The notes: generated from the sequence alone by a model not told the origin. A stretch of DNA of 23,894 bases from CAZXMB01 sp964641715 (GCA_964641715.1 CAZXMB010000021.1:1-23894); one strand, 5' to 3'. Counted from the stretch's first letter, positions 15,253-22,819 are shown. A program made the numbers and translations.

Positions 15253-16152
15253 CTATTTCTTTCTTGCCCTCCTTGACTTTTCAATAGCCTTGCATTCCTC
15301 AGAACAGTATTTACGAGATATCCTGGAACCATGAGGAAGAGGTTCAAGGCAATCAGGACGGGCGCATAATTTGCCTCCGACAGCTTCATAATACCTCTTC
15401 ATAAAAGGTCTTGCATAAAGCCTAAAATTCCTGATCTCCCTCTCGGTCGGAATCCTATCACGAATTAATTCGTTTCCCTTTTTGACAACCTTCTCCTGGA
15501 TTTCATGAAGAGCCTTGTCAAGATCCCCTACCTGTTCATGGGTGAGTGGAATTCCCTCAATTGGCTTCCTTTTCTCAATCCTTTCACTTTTTCGGCGGAA
15601 TTTTTCCCGTTCCCATGAGTTAGTTCTTGGTTTAACCCTCTTAAATAGGGCATTTTCCCCACAGTTGCGACACATCTTTATTTCTTTACTACCTAACAGC
15701 GTTTGTAATGCCTCATCTTCTGGTAGTCTGTCATATTGAGGTTGAGATAAAGCCCTCTTAATTCCTCTCTCGTCAACTGACCCGCAATTGCAACATTCAT
15801 ACTTATAAACCCAATCCCCTCCGGTTTCATCCTTCCGGGCAATTAAATGTTCCTTGGCCATTCTACCGAAAATCAATGACCGTCCATCTTTTATAGCGGA
15901 CATTATCTTGAAATTTTTTCTTTCATCATCTGTCCATTTCTTTTCTTTTGCAAATGCCTCAAGTCTCCCATCGAGGTTTAGATGAGCAATCGCAGGTTTT
16001 TTGAAAAATTCCTCAAATTCCTTTATTTGCTGTTCAAGGGGAAAATCATGTGGGAGGTTATGTTTGGAAAGTAAATAATCAAGCGTGGATGAGCTTTTGT
16101 CAGAGATTTCTGTTACTGAGAAAGGACTACGTTGTTTTCCCTTTTCTTTCAC
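15253..16152 (-). CDS. Hypothetical protein with two zinc-binding cysteine clusters
   Basis: Not recognised as a named family. The 299 residues have a charged helical N-terminus (LEQQIKEFEEFFKKP, WTDDERKNFKIM). A zinc-ribbon-like site is formed by CNC (121-123; the CxxC is Cys120-Cys123) and CRNC (161-164). A long basic helical linker follows (about 175-235). The C-terminus holds Cys263, Cys268, Cys283 and Cys287 (CARPDC...YCSEEC) before a Lys/Arg-rich tail. Two metal-binding modules plus high basic charge suggest nucleic-acid binding. Start GTG 16152 follows AGGAGG by 6 nt. A terminator ends the transcript downstream, separating it from the replication operon. It could be a regulator or part of satellite biology. 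Function unknown. Confidence 0.7.
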   Translation of the reverse strand: MKEKGKQRSPFSVTEISDKSSSTLDYLLSKHNLPHDFPLEQQIKEFEEFFKKPAIAHLNLDGRLEAFAKEKKWTDDERKNFKIMSAIKDGRSLIFGRMAKEHLIARKDETGGDWVYKYECCNCGSVDERGIKRALSQPQYDRLPEDEALQTLLGSKEIKMCRNCGENALFKRVKPRTNSWEREKFRRKSERIEKRKPIEGIPLTHEQVGDLDKALHEIQEKVVKKGNELIRDRIPTEREIRNFRLYARPFMKRYYEAVGGKLCARPDCLEPLPHGSRISRKYCSEECKAIEKSRRARKK

Positions 16153-16256
16153 TGGTCACCTCCTGCCATGACCTCCTGCAAGGTGAATCGGGGGAAACCG
16201 GGCAGGAGTTACCGGCTTTCGGGGTGCACTTCCCTATCCCCCTGTTGCATTAAAAC

Positions 16257-16754
16257 TTACTCTTCCATATAGGGCTTGATTAAGGTTTCAAATTCTTCCA
16301 ATAACTTACACCTCTCAGTCCCCACATAGCATCTAAGGAAGAGGTCTCCCTGTATTTTAGTATTTTTATCATCACTCATTTGGTCTAACACCGCCACTTC
16401 TTTTCCCTCAAAGACATTAAACAAAGCTTGAGTGATATGCCGATATTCCCTTTTTGCTGGTATGTTTTCTCTTCTGCTTTCCCATGTATGTCTATACTGT
16501 GACTCTATCAAAATAAAACACCTATCCAACTTTTTATTGTAGTGACTCATGTATTGTGTAGTTCCATATCCTCCGTCGTCAGACCACATCCCTAATTCTC
16601 TCTTTGGAGAAGCAAATGGATTAACTTTCTCGCTGTTAAAGAAAAATTTCTTTGCCCCCTCTACACACTTCTCTTGAAGAGCCAAAGTGCTTTGGGCATT
16701 AACTGAGGATACCATTACCAGTGTAAAGAATAGAACTAAAAATAATCTTTTCAT
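16257..16754 (-). CDS. Small secreted protein, paralogue of the gene at 17145-17564
   Basis: 165 residues with a clear signal peptide (MKRLFLVLFFTLVMVSSVNA) cut before QSTLALQEKC. The mature part shares QSTLALQEKC-EGAK near its start, SHYNKKLD-CFI in the middle, and a C-terminus ending E-FE-LIKPYMEE with the 139-residue protein at 17145-17564. It has four cysteines (Cys at about 30, 99, 146 and 153), compatible with disulphides in the periplasm or outside the cell. Start ATG 16754 has GGAGGGG 9 nt upstream, and the gene lies 18 nt after the middle secreted gene, so the three form one operon. Function unknown. No toxin or immunity motif was recognised. Confidence 0.75.
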   Translation of the reverse strand: MKRLFLVLFFTLVMVSSVNAQSTLALQEKCVEGAKKFFFNSEKVNPFASPKRELGMWSDDGGYGTTQYMSHYNKKLDRCFILIESQYRHTWESRRENIPAKREYRHITQALFNVFEGKEVAVLDQMSDDKNTKIQGDLFLRCYVGTERCKLLEEFETLIKPYMEE

Positions 16755-16772
16755 TTCAATGCCCCTCCGCCC

Positions 16773-17132
16773 TTATTTTCTTGGGTCAATGGTGTCTGGA
16801 AGACATTTTGATTCATAAGAAAAATCTACCCGATTACCTTCATTTGGATTTAGCACGGAGAATCCGACCGTATCCATATAAATAGAAGGCTTAGATTTTG
16901 AATACGCATCCTTCAAAAAGTTAAAATTTTTATTTTGTTTTTGAACGCATTGATCGTAAGTAGGAAATGCCGAATTAATATGCCATTCAGGTGGATACCA
17001 TTTCCCTTCTATGCGGTTCCCAATTTGTTCCCATAGCACCCAAGCACATTGGGCATTCGCAAGAGGACAGCCGTACCCCAAAATAAAAAGTCCGATAAGG
17101 ATAACTCCCACTCTAACCAATAACGATTTCAT
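16773..17132 (-). CDS. Small secreted hypothetical protein between the two paralogues
   Basis: 119 residues. The N-terminus is a signal peptide (MKSLLVRVGVILIGLFILGYGCPLANA), with a Cys in GYGCPLA that could instead be read as a weak lipobox. The mature part is short and aromatic-rich (CAWVLWEQIGNRIEGKWYPPEW) with cysteines at about 29, 62 and 110. It shows no similarity to its neighbours apart from the export signal. A GGGGGTGA ribosome-binding site precedes ATG 17132 by about 5 nt. Only 12 nt separate it from the upstream paralogue. Proteins with a similar N-terminal pattern occur as uncharacterised exported proteins, but I cannot name a family. Its place inside a duplicated pair suggests the three act together. 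Confidence 0.7.
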   Translation of the reverse strand: MKSLLVRVGVILIGLFILGYGCPLANAQCAWVLWEQIGNRIEGKWYPPEWHINSAFPTYDQCVQKQNKNFNFLKDAYSKSKPSIYMDTVGFSVLNPNEGNRVDFSYESKCLPDTIDPRK

Positions 17133-17144
17133 TTGGTCACCCCC

Positions 17145-17564
17145 TTACTCCTCCATATATGGCTTAATTAATTTTTCAAATTCTGTCCTTGAGTTACATT
17201 TCCTGTCTCCCACTTCGTTTATACCCACCGCACTGTCATAATGACCAATCATTTTACGCTCGAAAACATCTATAATTTGGACTGCTTCATCCTTCTTTCC
17301 TCTCCATTCCATTGGAGCCTTCCATATGGTCGTCATGTCAATTCTAATAAAACATTTATCTAATTTCTTATTATAATGAGATATATATTGGCAATACATT
17401 GTGTAATCTTTGGTGCTATCTACCGGTTCACAGCCACCGCTTTCCGAAACTATCCTCTTTGCTCCCTCCGCACACTTCTCTTGGAGAGCCAAAGTACTTT
17501 GAGCATTTGCAGAAATAGGAATTAACAAACTTACCACAGCCAAAAGAACCAAAATCGTTTTCAT
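17145..17564 (-). CDS. Small secreted protein, first gene of the three-gene exported operon
   Basis: 139 residues with a signal peptide (MKTILVLLAVVSLLIPISANA) and mature start QSTLALQEKCAEGAK. It shares the blocks listed for the 16257-16754 gene, and nucleotide identity is visible around both ends of the two genes, pointing to a fairly recent duplication. It has additional cysteines (GGCEP, MYCQY, RKCNS). Start ATG 17564 follows AGAGGGGTGA. An intrinsic terminator (17594-17623) lies just upstream, isolating it from the DUF4124 gene. Any promoter must lie in or before that hairpin. A TTGACA at 17640-17635 has no good -10 partner. Function unknown. Confidence 0.75.
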   Translation of the reverse strand: MKTILVLLAVVSLLIPISANAQSTLALQEKCAEGAKRIVSESGGCEPVDSTKDYTMYCQYISHYNKKLDKCFIRIDMTTIWKAPMEWRGKKDEAVQIIDVFERKMIGHYDSAVGINEVGDRKCNSRTEFEKLIKPYMEE

Positions 17565-17593
17565 CTCGTTTCACCCCTCTGGATGAGATAAAC

Positions 17594-17623
17594 AAAACCC
17601 CATTCCATTTTCAGAAATGGGGT
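17594..17623 (-). terminator. Intrinsic terminator after the DUF4124 gene
   Basis: ACCCCATT (17597-17604) and AATGGGGT (17616-17623) form an 8-bp stem with an 11-nt loop, followed on the minus strand by TTTTGTTT. It lies 30 nt before the start of the first secreted-protein gene. Confidence 0.7.
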
Positions 17624-17638
17624 CTAAATTCATTTGTC

Positions 17639-17662
17639 AACCATATCTCACCCTATATGGTT
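17639..17662. promoter_or_regulatory. Perfect 8-bp inverted repeat upstream of the secreted-protein operon
   Basis: AACCATAT-CTCACCCT-ATATGGTT. No T run follows, so an operator or protein-binding site is more likely than a terminator. It sits between the DUF4124 stop and the terminator of that gene, where a promoter of the secreted-protein operon would be expected. Confidence 0.4.
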
Positions 17663-17768
17663 AAAGGTTAATGTTAGAGGGCCTCTGTTTCGATAGGATT
17701 TTATTCTTTTGAGGACAGGGTGTCAATGAGAATTGAAAAGTTAGCGGATAGCGGTTTTACAAATCCAG

Positions 17769-18605
17769 CTATTGTTTCGGAATAAATCTCCCACTTGGAT
17801 CGATGTATCCTCCTCCAACATCGGGCATAAAGCCTCTGGGACTAAGGACGCCACCTTTAGTGGCAGGATAAAACTCTCCAGTTCTTGTATTAATAGCTCC
17901 GCCCTTTGTCTCTATTAACCCCTCTGGAGTGGAAATTGTCTGGGAATCCCCTTTTGGGACATCTCTGGTATCTTTAAAATAATACTCAGTTGATATGACT
18001 TTAATCTCCCCCTTTGAATGCATGATTGATTGCGTTCTCGGAAAATATACATCCCTCTCATAAAAATGACTATCGAAGAAATTTTTAACATCTTTTCTAT
18101 ATTGGGTGTCTCGACCGAATTCTGGATTACTAACCAATCTATCTAATTCCTCTCTCAGGTTTTGTGCAGCATCGGGGCCACCTGGAATTATATCCCCTGC
18201 ACGGTACATAATCCGCTGTCTTCCTGGTTGGTATATATCTCTTTGAAAATAGATGCTTCGATTAAGTTTCTTGATCATTCGTTGATATTCTGGATCTTTT
18301 GTAGGATCATAAACCAGAATTGGAAGGCTATATTGGATTTTCTTTTCCTGTTGTGATCTTTCTGGGGCCTGTTTTTGTTTTGCTTTTATGACATCCTTCT
18401 TAAGTGGCATAGTTGGTGGACTTTCTTCAACGGCTTTGGTTTGCACTTGGTCTCTGTATTTCTCTGGTATTGTTGTAGGGTCTTGCGTAAAATGGACAGT
18501 CCCTTTTTCGTCAACCCATTTGTAAATCTCTACTGCATGGCTCAACTGAAAAATTGGCAATGAGCCAAATAGAGTTATTAACAAAACAATCACCATCGTT
18601 TTCAT
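17769..18605 (-). CDS. Exported DUF4124-domain protein with internal repeats
   Basis: 278 residues from ATG 18605. The longer frame to 18692 adds 29 residues ahead of the signal peptide and is rejected. A signal peptide (MKTMVIVLLITLFGSLPIFQLSHA) precedes a DUF4124 module (VEIYKWVDEKGTVHFTQDP, about 25-43), a small domain common at the N-terminus of envelope proteins. A Lys/Gln-rich linker follows. Two related segments come next (FQRDIYQPGRQRIMYRAGDI and YERDVYFPRTQSIMHSKGEI), and then a Gly-rich tail of short repeats (TRTGEFYP, GGVLSPRGFMP, GGYIDPSGRFIP). Probably periplasmic or surface-located. Downstream of the rhomboid operon on the same strand, with a 222-nt gap. Function unknown. Confidence 0.72.
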   Translation of the reverse strand: MKTMVIVLLITLFGSLPIFQLSHAVEIYKWVDEKGTVHFTQDPTTIPEKYRDQVQTKAVEESPPTMPLKKDVIKAKQKQAPERSQQEKKIQYSLPILVYDPTKDPEYQRMIKKLNRSIYFQRDIYQPGRQRIMYRAGDIIPGGPDAAQNLREELDRLVSNPEFGRDTQYRKDVKNFFDSHFYERDVYFPRTQSIMHSKGEIKVISTEYYFKDTRDVPKGDSQTISTPEGLIETKGGAINTRTGEFYPATKGGVLSPRGFMPDVGGGYIDPSGRFIPKQ

Positions 18606-18827
18606 CAATCCCACAGTCCTCTGATCCTCCTTCGGGTAGCAGTCTATCAAATTGGGAAGAAAAATCAACAAGAGTCTTTGGGGATTATGCACCCCCCCGA
18701 TCCCCCTTAGATTGGCTTCTTACCATGCTTGTTCTTTCAGCCTGGAAGTTATACTTTTTTATACTTTTGTTAATCCCCCAAGTTTGATATTTGTTTAATG
18801 CTTCCTAATGTCGAAATCCAAATTTCG

Positions 18828-19868
18828 TTAAGAATCTTCCAGTTTCTTTAGAATATCCTTGGCTGCGTTAGATATTTGGTTCAGTGTGATTTCATCCAGA
18901 TAGACAAAATCCAGCCGATGGCAAAAGTCTTCCCATCCTCTCCTCACCAAAGGGTTATAACTATACGGACTGTTTGTTTTTAATAAATAGAACAGCGTAT
19001 AGTTTGGATTCAAGGAGAGCCCTGTAAGGCAGGCCCTCAGATATTGGTAGTCAGATGGGAAATTGGAATCTTGATCAGCTACCAACCTGACGCCCATTGC
19101 TAACATGGTTGGGAGAAAGACTTTAAATCCTTCTTCCATGAAGTATTTTTTAGCCTCTTTTTTATTCCTATAAAGTCGCTTTTGAAATATATCCTCACAG
19201 ATTTCTCCCAGGTCACGATAAAGGGAATAGGTGAGCGGATCTTTGAACCCCCTCCATTCACTATAGAAACCTTTTGGACTTCGAGTGTCTGATTCCCAGA
19301 GGGAATCAAAATACCAGCTAAGAAGGTAATCAATACTGTCTCTGTGGATATAGACCCCCTTTTCACCTATTGAGACAAAGACCCTTGCCTGCCACCCCTT
19401 TTCATATTCAGAAAAGGGGACGATCTTTTTTCCCCCAAGGATTAAATAATCAAAGGCCACCTCTTCAGGGACTTCTGTCTTATGAATTCCTTTTCCAATC
19501 ACCTGAGCCAGGAGATAGGAATTTCGGTTCTTTTCTTGCCAGACATCATATAAAAGCTTTTTTGAAATGAAAAAAGCCTGCGTCTCTTTTTTATCATGGT
19601 AATCAAAATAGCCCTCAGTCAAAGAACTTAATTGTTCTTTATATTTTTCCTTATAGAAACCTGCCTCCAGGATGTCCCTTTGAAAGAGTGAAGCTCTCAC
19701 TTCGTAGTCAGCATAGTAATACTTCATAAGGCTATACACGAGCTTTTCAAAATGACTTGTATGGGTGATCAGTAAAGAGACACCGTAGAGAGCAATAAGA
19801 CCCATAAAAAGGTGGGCATATCGTGAAGAAAACATTCGTTTTAGAAAATGGTAGAGTTTATCCCTCAT
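18828..19868 (-). CDS. Unknown membrane-anchored protein, third gene of the rhomboid operon
   Basis: 346 residues; no family recognised. One N-terminal membrane segment (about 18-35, AHLFMGLIALYGVSLLI) follows a basic stretch (HFLKRMFSSR). The remaining ~305 residues look like a folded, aromatic-rich domain (YYYADYEVRASLFQRDILEAG; DYLLSWYFDSLWES; SLYRDLGEICEDIF) that would lie in the periplasm if the positive-inside rule holds. No catalytic motif was seen. Its ATG overlaps the end of the rhomboid gene by 11 nt, so the two are almost certainly co-translated. A single-pass protein made together with an intramembrane protease is a natural candidate substrate or partner. That is inference. Confidence 0.72.
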   Translation of the reverse strand: MRDKLYHFLKRMFSSRYAHLFMGLIALYGVSLLITHTSHFEKLVYSLMKYYYADYEVRASLFQRDILEAGFYKEKYKEQLSSLTEGYFDYHDKKETQAFFISKKLLYDVWQEKNRNSYLLAQVIGKGIHKTEVPEEVAFDYLILGGKKIVPFSEYEKGWQARVFVSIGEKGVYIHRDSIDYLLSWYFDSLWESDTRSPKGFYSEWRGFKDPLTYSLYRDLGEICEDIFQKRLYRNKKEAKKYFMEEGFKVFLPTMLAMGVRLVADQDSNFPSDYQYLRACLTGLSLNPNYTLFYLLKTNSPYSYNPLVRRGWEDFCHRLDFVYLDEITLNQISNAAKDILKKLEDS

Positions 19869-21039
19869 GGCTTAATAATTTCTCAACATATTCTCTATAT
19901 TTCGATTTTGGAAACTTCTCTAAGAATTTCTCATAAACATATTGAGCCAAGTCATCCCGTTTGAGTTGTTCTCTGTAAATCTTTCCCAGATTAAGATAAG
20001 CCTCCTCCATGTGGAGGTCTAAAGGCTGGTCGCTGTCAATCAATGTCTGCAACGTATGAGCAGAAAAGTCTGTTTTAAGATTTTTGTTTAACAGCATGCT
20101 CAACTTAGCTTGATACTTGGCTTCCAGAACCGTCAAATACTTTTTCCAATACTCGATGAATGCGTCCGTGGATTTTTCAGGCTCTCTTTCGAGAAGGAGC
20201 TTAATGGCTTTCTCATAGTGCTCCTTTCCCTCAAGGGAAGCCCTCCAGCGGGTTTTTGCTCTTGCCAGATTGAGATGGAGTTCTGGATTATCTGGGTCTG
20301 TTTCGAGTAGTTTCTCTGCTGCCTCGATGCCTATCCCATATCCTCCATACTGATTCAATGTGGTTTCAGCCACAAATTCCAATTTCTCCTTTCGTGCCTC
20401 GGTCTCATAATGAAGGTACTTACAGGCCCCAAACCCTGCTGCAAATCCTCCCACATGACTCCAGAAGGCCACGTTCTGGTAAATGCCCCGAATAGAATCG
20501 ATTCCTCCCATAAAGTCTTTGATGAACCATAGGGTCAGGATGATGACAGCGGGTATCTGAATCCTTATGGGTAACCAGATGCTGATCAGAAGTTTGATTT
20601 TTGAATAGTAGCACCGATAAAGATAGACTCCCATGATCCCTGATATGGCCCCAGAAGCTCCTAAAACTGGAATAAAAACCCTTTCCCTCATAAAAAGCCC
20701 GACCATTGTGCCGTTAATTAATCCTGCAGCAATACCAGTTAAAAAATAGAGGAAGAGATAGGCTTTCCAGCCCAGCTTATCCTCCACGAAAATTCCGAAA
20801 ACCCACAGGTAGATCGAATTGCCAAGAAGGTGCCAGAGACTTGCATGGAAAAACATGTAGGTGATCAACTGCCAGGGGTACTGTTCCCCAGGGACTGAAA
20901 AAAAGTAAGAACTAATCCAGAATCCGATGTCATAATAAGCCCCATGAAGAGAGATGAAAATAATCCAGTTAGCCAGAAGGAGGCCAATTGTGGCCCATGG
21001 AACATTCTTTAGCTTTAGGTTCGTTCCAACAGGAATCAC
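19858..21039 (-). CDS. Rhomboid-family intramembrane serine protease with C-terminal TPRs
   Basis: 393 residues. The first ~210 are a six-helix rhomboid core. Visible features are FFHASLWHLLGNS with His65, His70 and Asn74 in the second helix, the active-site motif GASG with Ser129 (AISG follows), and the partner His195 in FWSHVGGFAAGFG in the last helix. The Ser-His dyad is intact, so it should cleave transmembrane helices. Residues about 230-390 are soluble helices with TPR-like pairs (AAEKLLETDPDNPELHLNLARAKTR; EAYLNLGKIYREQL...YVYEKFLEKFPKSKY), suited to binding partners. Start GTG 21039 lies 3 nt after the upstream gene. Its stop overlaps the next gene by 11 nt. Rhomboids are chromosomal in most bacteria, so presence on a 13-kb element is unusual. 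Confidence 0.9.
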   Translation of the reverse strand: MIPVGTNLKLKNVPWATIGLLLANWIIFISLHGAYYDIGFWISSYFFSVPGEQYPWQLITYMFFHASLWHLLGNSIYLWVFGIFVEDKLGWKAYLFLYFLTGIAAGLINGTMVGLFMRERVFIPVLGASGAISGIMGVYLYRCYYSKIKLLISIWLPIRIQIPAVIILTLWFIKDFMGGIDSIRGIYQNVAFWSHVGGFAAGFGACKYLHYETEARKEKLEFVAETTLNQYGGYGIGIEAAEKLLETDPDNPELHLNLARAKTRWRASLEGKEHYEKAIKLLLEREPEKSTDAFIEYWKKYLTVLEAKYQAKLSMLLNKNLKTDFSAHTLQTLIDSDQPLDLHMEEAYLNLGKIYREQLKRDDLAQYVYEKFLEKFPKSKYREYVEKLLSHEG

Positions 21040-21042
21040 TCG

Positions 21043-21600
21043 TTATGCCCCCAGAATAATTTGATTGTCGGGCTTCAGTAATTTCGTCAGTTCTTCGATT
21101 GCTCTTTGCGACTCCGAGATGAAGACGTGATTCGACTCCGATCCATCCGTTAGATGCACAATTTTTTTATATTCTCTCATGGCCAGCCAAAATTGCCCCA
21201 CAATTTGATAAACCTTGGCCAGATTGAACCTTGGCTCACACTTTTGAGGGACCTTGTTGATAATTTCCTGATAGGCAAAAATAGCTTCATACCATTTTTC
21301 TTCCCTGACCAATCTTTTCGCTTTCTCCATATCATCCTGGTAGAATTGGCTTTCGTAGGATGCATCTGAATGGTTGAAGCCATAGATCAACGAGGTATAG
21401 ATTGTTGAAATCAGATCAATGAACCATGGTAATGTGTAGCTTAAGATTGGAACGGCGATTAAACCGACTATAACTACCCAAATGGATGAAGTGAAAGGAC
21501 TGATAAAACAGATGATAATTAGCAGAGCCATGCTGAAGACTATTAGATAATAAATTCGAATCTGACGATCATCATCATCCATGCAATAGGCCACCATCAT
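21043..21600 (-). CDS. Membrane protein with cytoplasmic TPR region, first gene of the rhomboid operon
   Basis: 185 residues from ATG 21600. ATG 21582 (MDDDDRQIRI) behind GGTGG is an equally good or better start, giving 179. Two hydrophobic segments lie near residues 15-34 and 40-58. A TPR-like soluble region follows at about 90-155 (AKRLVREEKWYEAIFAYQEIINKVPQ; PRFNLAKVYQIVGQFWLAMREYKKIV). This resembles the TPR half of the rhomboid gene next to it, which suggests the two TPR regions may interact or recognise the same partner. The gene ends 3 nt before the rhomboid GTG. A 393-bp noncoding region lies upstream. Function unknown. Confidence 0.72.
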   Translation of the reverse strand: MMVAYCMDDDDRQIRIYYLIVFSMALLIIICFISPFTSSIWVVIVGLIAVPILSYTLPWFIDLISTIYTSLIYGFNHSDASYESQFYQDDMEKAKRLVREEKWYEAIFAYQEIINKVPQKCEPRFNLAKVYQIVGQFWLAMREYKKIVHLTDGSESNHVFISESQRAIEELTKLLKPDNQIILGA

Positions 21601-21993
21601 CTCAAAAATAATATAATTGATTTTCCTCTGGTTCCTAAGTGTGCGGTCATATTGGCCATCTACCCCGCATTAATCCAATACAAAAAGAGCAACAATAGTG
21701 CCAATATATCGTTATGATTAGAAGTTGTTATAATCAATAGCCTTTATTGACATCATATTCTGGTGAAAAAGTCCTAAACGGTCAGTTCCTGCCACATTTG
21801 GGCACTACTATGACAAAATTGGGCTTTAATTGAGAGAAAAAGTCCTCCCTCAATTCCTCTTAAAGAGTCTCCTTCCTACTGAAGGGGGAACGCCTATTCG
21901 AGCAAAAAACCAATCAAATTTGTAGGATTCCTGGCAGCTCATATACGGTGATAGTTGGGTAGATTATTAGGTAGGATTATGTAGGAAGGGACA
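21601..21993. other. Noncoding region between the rhomboid operon and the TerS-like gene
   Basis: 393 bp with no convincing gene on either strand. It contains a direct repeat GTTATGATTA / GTTATAATCA (21712-21721, 21728-21737), a repeated AAAAAGTCCT (about 21766 and 21838), an inverted repeat AATTGAG/CTCAATT (21828-21855), and a short palindrome CTCTTAAAGAG (21857-21867). GTAGGATT occurs twice (21922-21929, 21971-21978) with close variants at 21959 and 21981. It must hold the promoter of the rhomboid operon. The repeats next to a TerS-like gene could also be a packaging or regulatory site, which is speculation. Confidence 0.5.
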
Positions 21994-22446
21994 TCAGTCA
22001 CTATCAAGGTCAATCTTTTTTGTCTCTCCCCTGTCCCTGGCTGGCTTAATTACTAACTCAATCTCTCCCCCTTGAATGCCAGTCAGTTCGTGCCTATCTA
22101 TAAAAAGACCCTTCATCCTACCAATCAATTCTACAGCCTTCAACCGTGTAGGCACATCGGGGGCTTTCCTCTCATCCATGAATTTGCCCTTCCAAGAAGC
22201 AAGGTAAAGCCGATCCGCCTCTAACCCCTCCTGGAGCTTTTTGGCCAAAACTTCATCGGTCAATCCGTGTAGGATTAGTGTTTCCTCCATCGAAAGGTTA
22301 AGACGTGTTAATATTTGATGCCCAATTACCTTTAGAGAATCGTTATCCTTTCCCTTACTTCCTGCATATTTGGCACATTCAGCGAGTGACTTTCCTTCAA
22401 GGTAGGCTTTCAAAAATCTTCTTTCTTTAACGCTGGGATTTTTCAC
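21994..22446 (-). CDS. Phage terminase small subunit-like DNA-binding protein
   Basis: 150 residues. The N-terminus, SVKERRFLKAYLEGKSLAECAKYAG with GHQILTRL after it, has the helix-turn-helix layout of phage small terminases (a RFL-x-x-YL opening, then an alanine/cysteine helix and AG). The second half, LTDEVLAKKLQEGLEA, DVPTRLKAVELIGRMKGLFIDRHELTG, is the oligomerisation and tail pattern often seen in TerS-like proteins. The C-terminus ends in a charged tail. Start GTG 22446 follows GGAGGTGA (7-nt spacing). Small terminases recognise pac/cos DNA and recruit the large subunit. No large subunit is encoded here, which fits a satellite redirecting a helper phage. A generic phage HTH protein is the alternative; the family call is by eye. 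Confidence 0.55.
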   Translation of the reverse strand: MKNPSVKERRFLKAYLEGKSLAECAKYAGSKGKDNDSLKVIGHQILTRLNLSMEETLILHGLTDEVLAKKLQEGLEADRLYLASWKGKFMDERKAPDVPTRLKAVELIGRMKGLFIDRHELTGIQGGEIELVIKPARDRGETKKIDLDSD

Positions 22447-22558
22447 TTGCTCACCTCCAACAGATAGAATGTATTTATCTGAGTGTTTCGTAAAACGTCT
22501 TATTCGTTACTCCTGTTTTACATTCCTCTTTACGATGGTCTCTATTCCCCAAGGTGCA

Positions 22559-22711
22559 TCACTCTGGGAACATTTGTTCAACACCCGCATCAATCAATTC
22601 CCAGAGGAAGTCGGTAAGGGTTTCACCCCGTTCTTCAGCTACCTCCTTTGCCCACTGCTTAAAATCAGGGGGAACTCTGAATCCTATGATAATCATATTC
22701 TCTTCGCTCAT
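22559..22711 (-). CDS. Short ribbon-helix-helix (Arc/CopG-like) protein
   Basis: 50 residues starting at ATG 22711 behind a strong AAGGAGG (6-nt spacing). A longer frame to 22966 runs antisense to the zinc-ribbon gene and is rejected. The sequence opens MSEENMIIIGFRVPPDFKQW, a beta-strand typical of ribbon-helix-helix proteins (I-G-F-R-V-P at the DNA-contacting strand). It is followed by the helices AKEVAEERGETLTDFLWELIDAGVEQM. Such proteins bind operators as dimers. It is divergent from the zinc-ribbon gene and the shared 109-bp gap contains a dyad, so autoregulation there is plausible. It could be the antitoxin-like half of a pair or a phage-type repressor such as Arc. Confidence 0.75.
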   Translation of the reverse strand: MSEENMIIIGFRVPPDFKQWAKEVAEERGETLTDFLWELIDAGVEQMFPE

Positions 22712-22749
22712 TCTTTCCTCCTTCTTATCGCTTTTCCAAAACAATAAAA

Positions 22750-22777
22750 TTGACACCCCTGTCTCCCTTGATATAAT
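22750..22777 (+). promoter_or_regulatory. Consensus promoter of the zinc-ribbon gene
   Basis: TTGACA (22750-22755), a 16-nt spacer and TATAAT (22772-22777) match both sigma-70 boxes exactly. This is the strongest-looking promoter in the element. The predicted start is near 22784, giving a leader of roughly 37 nt. Confidence 0.85.
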
Positions 22778-22819
22778 CGGATTCGGGAGAATCAAAATCA
22801 TATCGAAAGGAGACAGGGA
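22757..22819. promoter_or_regulatory. Long imperfect dyad spanning promoter and ribosome-binding site
   Basis: CCCTGTCTCCCTTGATAT (about 22758-22775) covers the promoter spacer and reaches the -10. Its near-complement ATATCGAAAGGAGACAGGG (about 22800-22818) covers the ribosome-binding site AAGGAGA. There is one mismatch and one insertion over about 18 bp. Only the right arm is transcribed, so a two-site operator is more likely than an RNA hairpin. The RHH protein encoded next door is an obvious candidate binder. Confidence 0.6.

Noticed and set aside
16153..16175. Six-codon mini-ORF MAGGDQ overlapping the GTG start of the zinc-finger gene
   Set aside because: Its own ribosome-binding site is too close to the ATG. 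The GGAGG inside it is better read as the site for the downstream GTG.
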